A DNA stretch of 8,610 nucleotides from Candidatus Dojkabacteria bacterium UBA5232. GTDB taxonomy: Bacteria; Patescibacteriota; Dojkabacteria; SC72. The notes below the pieces were generated by a model that did not search any database, was not told the origin of the DNA, and saw only the letters and a list, made by a program, of their open reading frames with translations. The translations under genes and the position numbers were made by a program. Shown here piece after piece: positions 1-4,637 of the stretch (its first letter is position 1; the number at the start of each line of letters is the position of its first letter). The stretch lies in assembly GCA_002409215.1 (NCBI GenBank), contig DHUO01000002.1:6725-15334 (forward strand). Reading direction: 5' to 3'.

Positions 1-242
1 GGTGTATCTATGAGGTTTAGTTGGTGGTCTTTCCAAGTCATTTTGCATGCTTGTAGTTTAATTGTAATACCTTTTTCTTGTTCTAGATCAAGCTTATCTA
101 GTAGTCTGTTCTTCTTTTTCCTTTTGATATCCTCATTCTGTACTGCCTCTAACATCCTGTCAGCTAAGGTAGACTTCCCATGATCAATATGGGCGATTAT
201 GGAGAAGTTCCTGATTTTTTCTAATGGTGTGGAATTAGACAT
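1..242 (-). CDS. lepA: Elongation factor 4 (LepA), N-terminal part, cut by the window edge
   Basis: Translational GTPase that acts on the ribosome (back-translocation or initiation quality control). Only the first 80 codons are present. The G1 P-loop AHIDHGKST is at residues 17-25; the Ala-His-Ile form is typical of LepA, whereas EF-Tu and EF-G have other lead-ins. The LDLEQEKGITIK stretch at about 51-62 contains the switch I/G2 threonine in GITI, and the G3 motif (LIDTP) falls on the window edge. The ATG at 240-242 is placed by homology: LepA proteins start shortly before the RNFSIIAHIDHGKST block. There is no Shine-Dalgarno sequence; a TATAAT box lies 7 nt upstream, so the message may be leaderless. 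It is preceded by a 222-bp spacer and so is probably transcribed separately from the gene at 465-1019. The family call is firm; completeness of the gene cannot be judged. Confidence 0.96.
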   Translation of the reverse strand, partial: MSNSTPLEKIRNFSIIAHIDHGKSTLADRMLEAVQNEDIKRKKKNRLLDKLDLEQEKGITIKLQACKMTWKDHQLNLIDT

Positions 243-249
243 ACAATGG

Positions 250-278
250 ATTATATCTAAAGCAGTGCTTTTTTTGAA
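250..278 (-). promoter_or_regulatory. Predicted lepA promoter abutting the start codon
   Basis: On the minus strand a perfect -10 box TATAAT lies at 255-250 and a weaker -35-like TTCAAA at 278-273, with a 17-bp spacer. The expected transcription start is at about 243-248, within a few bases of the lepA ATG at 242. This leaves no room for a ribosome binding site and suggests a leaderless mRNA. The boxes are visible; their use as a promoter is inferred. Confidence 0.5.
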
Positions 279-280
279 GT

Positions 281-302
281 AGGTCTGGTCTACCTCAGAC
301 CT
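281..302. repeat. Inverted repeat AGGTCTG-N8-CAGACCT upstream of lepA
   Basis: Perfect 7-bp arms at 281-287 and 296-302 around an 8-nt centre. It lies immediately upstream of the lepA -35 box. Neither strand has a T run just after it, so it does not look like an intrinsic terminator. It could be an operator or an RNA hairpin. The same heptamer recurs at 444-450. Confidence 0.6.
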
Positions 303-443
303 GAAATCTCTCTTGTGGTTTCTTTTGTACATAGGTTTCCTAATCCTCTGCGCCGTATTTCGAATGTTTGTTCTAAGCCAGAATCAGAAACAAGCAAGCC
401 AAAAAACCTTGTTAAGAGGAGAGAAACATTGGGAAACAGGGGA

Positions 444-455
444 CAGACCTAGGTC
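444..455. repeat. Palindrome GACCTAGGTC with a further CAGACCT copy
   Basis: A perfect 10-bp palindrome, GACCTAGGTC, at 446-455. Extended leftward it contains a third copy of the CAGACCT heptamer (444-450) seen in the inverted repeat at 281-302. It sits 10 bp past the stop codon of the gene at 465-1019. The function is unknown. Confidence 0.5.
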
Positions 456-464
456 AGAGCTTTG

Positions 465-1019
465 TTATCTCACAGAGATATTTACGATGAATGCCTCTTT
501 GAAAAGTATGTTCTTCTCACTATATGTTGAGATGTGTACGGTTTTTGTTGAATTAGGTCCAAGTACAATCTCTCTTTCATACATCTCCTTGCTATCATCT
601 CTTAATACATACCACACCCCATCAACTTTTAGAGAGAAATGAGAGCTACTTGTACTATCAGCATACCCACTTACGACCACTTTCTGCTTTCCATTACTTC
701 GGTTTGATATTCTAAATGCTTGTTTAGAATACTCTCTCTCTTTCTCTCGTGGTTGTACTTCAGTTGTATATACGTAATCACGATCCTTTTCTCTTCTTAA
801 AGTCTCCCCAACAAAGATATTGTCATCTTTGTTTAATAGTTCAATGGAAATATTATTAGGTGAATCTGTAACGCCAAGAACATTACTCTGTTTGTTTTTC
901 TGTGTAATTGGTGAAAGATTTAATACTGTTAAAGTGGGGATGAGGAAAAGACCTAGTATAAGGACAATTGTCAATGGTTCAAATATTTTTGGTGATAAAT
1001 TTTTCTTGCTCTCACTCAT
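465..1019 (-). CDS. Single-pass surface protein with VLGVT motif, unknown family
   Basis: 184 aa, not assigned to a family. A hydrophilic start is followed by one hydrophobic segment at about 16-36, with no lipobox cysteine and no clear signal-peptidase site. The bulk should therefore sit outside the cell, anchored at the N terminus. A short linker carries VLGVT at 47-51. Residues about 56-184 alternate hydrophobic and polar residues in a beta-rich pattern with no cysteines; a charged Arg/Glu/Lys stretch (about 74-98) precedes the more regular part. The spacing suggests an Ig-like or TasA-like beta sandwich, but I see no diagnostic motif. Its ATG overlaps the previous gene's stop in an ATGA arrangement (1016-1019), implying translational coupling. 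A GAGGA lies about 12 nt upstream, longer than usual spacing. It is the last gene of the rpsT unit. Existence as a gene is fairly sure; function is unknown. Confidence 0.8.
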   Translation of the reverse strand: MSESKKNLSPKIFEPLTIVLILGLFLIPTLTVLNLSPITQKNKQSNVLGVTDSPNNISIELLNKDDNIFVGETLRREKDRDYVYTTEVQPREKEREYSKQAFRISNRSNGKQKVVVSGYADSTSSSHFSLKVDGVWYVLRDDSKEMYEREIVLGPNSTKTVHISTYSEKNILFKEAFIVNISVR

Positions 1020-1567
1020 CTGTATAGTTTTTCCTCTCTTGGATATATCTTATCTATTTCTCCCTCAAATGTCTTTATTGTTCCCCATATTCCGAAAATA
1101 GCTAATACTCCAGCTATTATTCCTACCCAGTCATAGCATGTTCCTTGTATTGTTTGAGCAATGGAGATAAGACTTGTGATTAAAAGAAAAGAAGACCAGA
1201 TAAAAATTGTTAAGAAAGAGGTGTCATCTTTTGTAATCCAATTCATGATATTTAGTTTTGTAATCTTTACTATAGTTCTGGGATTTTCAAAAGTTGATTG
1301 GTATATAGATGTTTTTATGATGAAATAGAGGGTGGGGATTGCCAATGCAAGGACCATTACTAAGTTTGATATAGAGTTGACCAAAAGTGTAGTTGTACTA
1401 TCTGTGTAATATAGCTGAATGGAAAATATCCCTTGAATTTGGTTGTCAATGAAAAAATCTAGGTTGTAAGCAACATTTGCAATTATGATACCCAGCAACT
1501 TCCCAGCAATCATTACAACTGCTGGAGCGATAGATACCTTAAGTGTTCTTCTTAGAAGTTTTGACAT
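1016..1567 (-). CDS. Four-helix integral membrane protein, unknown family
   Basis: 183 aa from the ATG at 1567; a TTG four codons earlier (1579) would give 187 aa. Neither start has a Shine-Dalgarno sequence, and I prefer the ATG. In the 187-aa numbering, hydrophobic segments lie at about 15-37, 65-90, 120-143 and 148-168. The loop between the first two is longer and polar (about 38-64), and the loop between the second and third is basic (about 89-118, Lys/Arg-rich). The C-terminal tail (about 169-187) is charged. Positive charges at the N terminus and in the second loop suggest both ends are cytoplasmic. It begins inside rpsT (29-bp overlap from the ATG) and ends in an ATGA overlap with the next gene, so all three are probably cotranscribed and coupled. 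No catalytic or transport motif is visible. It may work with the surface protein that follows; that is inference from context only. Confidence 0.8.
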   Translation of the reverse strand: MSKLLRRTLKVSIAPAVVMIAGKLLGIIIANVAYNLDFFIDNQIQGIFSIQLYYTDSTTTLLVNSISNLVMVLALAIPTLYFIIKTSIYQSTFENPRTIVKITKLNIMNWITKDDTSFLTIFIWSSFLLITSLISIAQTIQGTCYDWVGIIAGVLAIFGIWGTIKTFEGEIDKIYPREEKLYR

Positions 1568-1835
1568 TATCTTGGGCAAGTTTGTTTAAATTTTGGGTAA
1601 GTCTAGATTTTACTCTATCAGCCTTACCTTTTTTGATAACATTCTTCTTCGCTGCTTTGTCTAAAACTTTGTAAACATTTTTGAGGTTCTTCTTTCCCTC
1701 TTCGATGTTTCCTTCTTCTACTAAAGTATTTTGTTTCTTAGTAGCTCTTTTTATTCTCTCTCTTAGTCTATTGTTGACAACTTGTCTTCTTTTAGATGAC
1801 CTGAGACTTTTTATTGATGTTTTTAAATTTGGCAT
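1539..1835 (-). CDS. rpsT: 30S ribosomal protein bS20
   Basis: 98 aa, close to the usual 85-95 for this family. bS20 binds 16S rRNA in the body of the small subunit as a bundle of three helices. The N terminus MPNLKTSIKSLRSSKRRQ matches the family pattern (MANIKSAIKR...), and the conserved third helix LDKAAKKNVIKKGKADRVKS is at 58-77. The protein is very basic, as expected. The ATG at 1835 is fixed by the family N terminus; only AAGAG directly against the start resembles a ribosome binding site. A strong promoter lies at 1874-1902. It is the first gene of a three-gene unit with two unassigned envelope genes, the first of which starts inside rpsT. Confidence 0.97.
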   Translation of the reverse strand: MPNLKTSIKSLRSSKRRQVVNNRLRERIKRATKKQNTLVEEGNIEEGKKNLKNVYKVLDKAAKKNVIKKGKADRVKSRLTQNLNKLAQDNVKTSKKNT

Positions 1836-1873
1836 CTCTTATCTGAATGTAATTAATATAACTATATGGAGGT

Positions 1874-1902
1874 ATTATATATGTTAAATCAAGCTTTGTA
1901 AA
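1874..1902 (-). promoter_or_regulatory. Predicted rpsT promoter
   Basis: Minus strand: -35 TTTACA (1902-1897, five of six consensus bases), 17-bp spacer, perfect -10 TATAAT (1879-1874). Expected start is at about 1867, giving a leader of roughly 32 nt before the rpsT ATG. This is one of the two best promoter matches in the window and fits a highly expressed ribosomal protein gene. Confidence 0.65.
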
Positions 1903-1923
1903 CATTACTTTTTATGGTAAACT
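1896..1923 (+). promoter_or_regulatory. Weak candidate promoter for the 1930-2776 gene pair
   Basis: Plus strand: TTGTAA (1896-1901), 16-bp spacer, TAAACT (1918-1923), each four of six consensus bases. A start at about 1930 would make the first gene leaderless, which fits its lack of a Shine-Dalgarno sequence. An alternative -10 is TATGGT (1913-1918). Two GTAAAC copies (1898-1903 and 1917-1922) lie here, and the site overlaps the -35 of the divergent rpsT promoter. Low certainty. Confidence 0.25.
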
Positions 1924-1929
1924 TTTATC

Positions 1930-2373
1930 ATGGAGAGAAGTAGGAAAGCGAAGATTTTTATTAGCTCACTTGTTGTTCTTTTTCTTCTTTCTTTTGGTAT
2001 TGTATATGCCGTGTTGAAGAATCAGGGAACAGAAGAGGAACAGGTTTTGGGGACAACAAATGAGGAGAGTATTTTGGTTGGAGTAGAGAATACCTATGGT
2101 ACTCCGTATATTGTTTCAACTCCTACTGTAGAGTTTGAAGAGGGTGGAATGTATGAATATTATCCAAGGATTGAGGATGCCGATAGTGATTATACATCTT
2201 TGAGTATGGAATTAGTTGATGCTCCAGAGTGGTTGTATATTAATGATATGTCTGTAGTTGGAAGTATTCCATATGGAGTTGGTGAGACCTATGAGTATAC
2301 GTTGAGGGTGAGTGATGGAGTGAACTCGTCTTCTCAGAAGAATTATATTTTAGCCACAGAAGCAAGTGAGTAA
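1930..2373 (+). CDS. Membrane-anchored protein with Ig/cadherin-like (He_PIG/CADG type) domain
   Basis: 147 aa. A basic N terminus and a hydrophobic segment at about 9-29 form an uncleaved signal anchor or signal peptide; a short acidic linker carries VLGTT at 39-43. Residues about 60-141 match the putative-Ig/dystroglycan-cadherin pattern: YEYYPRIEDAD early, APEWLYI at 98-104, VVGSIP at 109-114 (the usual 'isGtP' turn), and YEYTLRVSDGVNSSS (121-135) as the closing strand with the family's aromatic-x-hydrophobic-x-V-x-DG core. Such domains mediate adhesion or serve as structural modules outside the cell. Codon choice (almost all Ile as ATT, Tyr as TAT, many TTG and GAG) differs from the minus-strand genes and follows the T/G richness of the plus strand. 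Its stop overlaps the next gene by 8 bp. Domain type is likely; the partner is unknown. Confidence 0.82.
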   Translation: MERSRKAKIFISSLVVLFLLSFGIVYAVLKNQGTEEEQVLGTTNEESILVGVENTYGTPYIVSTPTVEFEEGGMYEYYPRIEDADSDYTSLSMELVDAPEWLYINDMSVVGSIPYGVGETYEYTLRVSDGVNSSSQKNYILATEASE

Positions 2374-2776
2374 GAGGATTTTGATAATAGTTGGGGTTAT
2401 AGCTTTTATACTTGTGATGTCTTCTGTTTTTCTTCTTTTGCGAAAGGATAGGGTAGGTAGTTTTGACTCTCTTTTTGAACCTCAAAATGAGTGTACTCCA
2501 TACAATGTTTTCGTAGAGAAGGGGCAGGATGAGTTCTCTGTAAGTATTAAATGGAGAACTGTTGGAAGATGTTCCGGATTTGTACAGTATGGAATTGACA
2601 GAAGGGATTTGGATAGGGTAGGTTTTGATATTAATGGGAATTTGAAGTCTGATGAACATGAAGTTGTTTTGGAGAAACTCTTAACAAAATCGAAATATTA
2701 TTTTCTCATTAACTCTGAGAGTAAAGGGTATGGTAGTAACGGGGTACCTTTGGAGTTTATTATAAGTGAGATGTAA
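2366..2776 (+). CDS. Membrane-anchored protein with fibronectin type III-like domain
   Basis: 136 aa from a GTG start at 2366 that overlaps the previous stop by 8 bp; no earlier start is possible without a long overlap, and the basic-plus-hydrophobic N terminus (MSKRILIIVGVIAFILVMSS) fits this start. The membrane segment is at about 4-25. Residues about 45-134 resemble the FN3/purple-acid-phosphatase N-terminal fold: VSIKWRTVGRCSGFVQYG (59-76, the W-x-T ... G-x-V-x-YG pattern), HEVVLEKLLTKSKYYFLINS (98-117, the H-x-V-x-L-x-x-L ... YYF pattern), then a Gly-rich loop and final strand. Two cysteines, C43 and C69, could form a disulfide. FN3 domains of this look are common in CPR surface proteins. 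It presumably faces outward next to the product of the preceding gene. The molecular role is unknown. Confidence 0.82.
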   Translation: MSKRILIIVGVIAFILVMSSVFLLLRKDRVGSFDSLFEPQNECTPYNVFVEKGQDEFSVSIKWRTVGRCSGFVQYGIDRRDLDRVGFDINGNLKSDEHEVVLEKLLTKSKYYFLINSESKGYGSNGVPLEFIISEM

Positions 2777-2777
2777 A

Positions 2778-4553
2778 TTACTTCTTCTTTTTACTTAGTT
2801 TCTTTACAGTATTTACCTCGAAGTACTTTTTAGGTTTGAACATTCTCCATGATGTCATCTCTGCTCCTTTGTAGACCTCCGAGTTTACAAGTTTCTTGGC
2901 AACTATCTGTCCAAAAGGTCTTGTGTAGATAAACCATCCAATAATAACTATTAAGATTCCGGCAATTACCCTGTTTAACATTGAATCAAAGATCCCGGTG
3001 TCTGGTGTTTCATCTGAAGGCTGTACTGTTGGGTCACATGTTTGTTCTACGTTTATAACGGCTTCAGCTCTTAGAGTATTTGGATCTGAAGGTACTTGAG
3101 CAGGTTCTATGACAACCTCATTCTGGTTCTCGCCTGTGAGTGCATTTGGCCCGACTTCTGCTTGGAAGAGAAGGGAGAGGGTTTGTCCATTACTGATAGA
3201 CCATCCATTTGTTGTTGCCCATACCAATTCTGTAGTTTGTCCAATGTCAGTACTCTTTAGATAGTTAATGTCAGTAACAGCAATACCGTTTATTTTAGAA
3301 CTACCAGATATGTATGTAAATCCGAGAGGTAGTTTATTTGTAATAGATTTTACTGTTTGAGATGTTTCAGCATTATTTACGATATTTATTGTAAATGTAA
3401 CAGAATTGTTGGGACTAACCCTGTCAAGACATGTTGGATTATCAGCTTCTACGGATACAGCAAAGTTTGATTCTTCTGTTTCTTCTGAAGGAGGTTCTTC
3501 TATAGGTGGCTCGTCTGGAGTATCCACAGTAATCTCCTTAAATGTTAACTCAGCTTCGGCTTTACCCAGAAGGGTAGTACCATCTCTTAACTCTGCAACA
3601 ACATTAACACTCCCTACGAACTTGTCCAGTTGGGTAAAACTAATACCGTTTGAGAAATTTTCTGTGTCATAAAGATCTTTTTCTATCATAACGACCTCTC
3701 CCTTAGCTCCATCTATTGTCAAACCTTTGTTCATAGAGAGTTTTGCAAACTCCTCGTTATCAAATGAAAAATCTATGCTCAAAGACTCTGACTCTTTCAA
3801 ATTAGAAGCCTTGAGTATGGCTTTGGAAACCTTATTTACTCCTTCGGTAACTCTAGTTGCAAACTGCAATCCAGTTACTCTAATCCCTGCCTGCTGAGAC
3901 ACAGAAATTACTCGCTTGCAAAGAGGAGAGTTGATATTTTCTCCTGTTCCATCATCGGCTGTTGCTACAATATCAATAGATGTCTCTGTGAAGTTAGTGA
4001 ATGCCTTCTTTATTGTTAGACCATCCTCTGAGATTGTATCAGGTTCTTCTAGCTTGTTATTGACACTAAATTGAGGTTTTATATATTTTTTATCAAATGT
4101 TGCTTCTACGGTTATTTCGTCTGCGGGAGATATTTGTCCTGTAACTATTTTCCCATCTTTATCAGTTATTGTCATTAATTTACACCTTCTGTCTTGTACG
4201 TTTTGTAGTTGGCAGGAGAGATACTCCTCCTGTTTTGTATTACTACTTAATTTTGTTGTGTCAATTGTAGAAGTCACACATGGAGGACAAGCTTCGCTCT
4301 CTTTGACAGTACTTTGTGTAAAGCCGAAACCTTTTCTAGGATCTCCACACTCAGGAGTTACAGTAGGGTCGATAAAATAACAAGTACAAGACTTATCTCC
4401 AACGATTTTTTTTTCTGAGGCAGGCTTGATTTTGTAGAAGTATACTGCTGCAAGAATAAGAATCAAACCAAGTATTCCAGCAATGATAAGTAATGTTGTG
4501 ACAAGTTTATTTGATTTTTTCGTTGTGGTAATCCTTTTTACCTCTGTATCCAT
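2778..4553 (-). CDS. Large surface protein with DUF11-like domain and two membrane segments
   Basis: 591 aa. A basic cytoplasmic start leads to membrane segment 1 at about 18-40. A cysteine-rich stretch follows (C56, C58, C69, C89, C92, C114, C124). Residues about 125-220 and 221-340 look like two beta-rich domains, then an acidic Pro/Glu linker (343-361). Residues about 364-503 match the DUF11 type: VSPNNSVTFTINIVNN (379-394), then LPLGFTYISGSSKINGI (408-424), and a closing strand before C506. DUF11 domains occur in bacterial and archaeal envelope proteins. TPDTG at 516-520 precedes membrane segment 2 (about 526-543), and a 48-residue Lys-rich tail ends the protein. It has its own promoter (4598-4626), and its stop lies one base from that of the convergent plus-strand gene. 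Probably a structural or adhesive envelope protein; no enzymatic motif is visible. Confidence 0.85.
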   Translation of the reverse strand: MDTEVKRITTTKKSNKLVTTLLIIAGILGLILILAAVYFYKIKPASEKKIVGDKSCTCYFIDPTVTPECGDPRKGFGFTQSTVKESEACPPCVTSTIDTTKLSSNTKQEEYLSCQLQNVQDRRCKLMTITDKDGKIVTGQISPADEITVEATFDKKYIKPQFSVNNKLEEPDTISEDGLTIKKAFTNFTETSIDIVATADDGTGENINSPLCKRVISVSQQAGIRVTGLQFATRVTEGVNKVSKAILKASNLKESESLSIDFSFDNEEFAKLSMNKGLTIDGAKGEVVMIEKDLYDTENFSNGISFTQLDKFVGSVNVVAELRDGTTLLGKAEAELTFKEITVDTPDEPPIEEPPSEETEESNFAVSVEADNPTCLDRVSPNNSVTFTINIVNNAETSQTVKSITNKLPLGFTYISGSSKINGIAVTDINYLKSTDIGQTTELVWATTNGWSISNGQTLSLLFQAEVGPNALTGENQNEVVIEPAQVPSDPNTLRAEAVINVEQTCDPTVQPSDETPDTGIFDSMLNRVIAGILIVIIGWFIYTRPFGQIVAKKLVNSEVYKGAEMTSWRMFKPKKYFEVNTVKKLSKKKK

Positions 4554-4591
4554 GATTTATGGGAGCACCAAAAAATTAGCAGTATTACTCT

Positions 4592-4608
4592 TAGTAAAGT
4601 CTAGTAAA
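4592..4608. repeat. Two direct TAGTAAA repeats 10 bp apart
   Basis: TAGTAAA at 4592-4598 and 4602-4608 (plus strand) are spaced by one helical turn. They overlap the predicted -10 box of the 591-aa surface-protein gene, a typical position for a repressor operator. The repeats are visible; regulation is inferred. Confidence 0.35.
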
Positions 4609-4626
4609 ATAAGTCTTTAGTGTCAA
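4598..4626 (-). promoter_or_regulatory. Predicted promoter of the 591-aa surface-protein gene
   Basis: Minus strand: perfect -35 TTGACA (4626-4621), 17-bp spacer, -10 TAGACT (4603-4598, four of six). Expected start is at about 4591, with a leader of about 37 nt to the ATG at 4553. It lies in the 84-bp gap after holA, so the surface protein can be expressed apart from the upstream housekeeping unit. No clear terminator for the holA unit is visible in this gap. Confidence 0.6.
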
Positions 4627-4637
4627 TAATAAAAGAA

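Larger units (their letters stand above)
243..464. other. 222-bp non-coding spacer between the surface-protein gene and lepA
   Basis: This is the longest gene-free stretch in an otherwise tightly packed window. It holds the lepA promoter boxes, an inverted repeat (281-302), a palindrome (446-455) and a possible 6-bp stem AACAAG/CTTGTT (389-394 with 408-413). I looked for tRNA, SRP RNA, tmRNA and RNase P signatures and recognise none. Plus-strand open frame through here continues into the antisense of the neighbouring gene and has no family resemblance. There is no clear intrinsic terminator (a stem followed by a T run) for the upstream minus-strand gene. Confidence 0.6.

Noticed and set aside
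258..271. AAAGCAGTGCTTT followed by a T run on the plus strand, as a possible terminator
   Set aside because: The stem is only about 5 bp with a 3-nt loop, and no plus-strand gene ends before it; it lies within the lepA promoter region.
350..375. TTCGAAT resembling a tRNA T-loop
   Set aside because: The flanking bases do not form a T stem, and no acceptor, D or anticodon stem can be drawn around it.
313..642. Plus-strand open frame of 109 codons
   Set aside because: Its second half is antisense to the surface-protein gene at 465-1019, there is no ribosome binding site or family resemblance, and the first half falls in the repeat-bearing spacer.
820..1101. Plus-strand open frame of 93 codons, and similar frames at 3406-3672, 5921-6247 and 6650-7018
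   Set aside because: All are antisense to well-supported genes and have no start signal or recognisable motif.
1568..1579. TTG at 1579 as start of the four-helix membrane protein
   Set aside because: It adds only four residues, increases the overlap with rpsT and has no ribosome binding site; the ATG at 1567 is the simpler choice, though not proven.
1681..1887. Plus-strand open frame opposite rpsT
   Set aside because: It is the antisense of a secure ribosomal protein gene; the hydrophobic look comes from reading Lys codons backwards.
1898..1922. GTAAAC direct repeats between the divergent genes as an operator
   Set aside because: Six-base repeats in AT-rich DNA are easily due to chance; noted in the promoter entry only.
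2240..2659. Minus-strand open frame of 139 codons
   Set aside because: It is antisense to the Ig-like and FN3-like genes, which show real domain patterns; this frame is rich in Ser, Tyr, His and Pro with no domain pattern.
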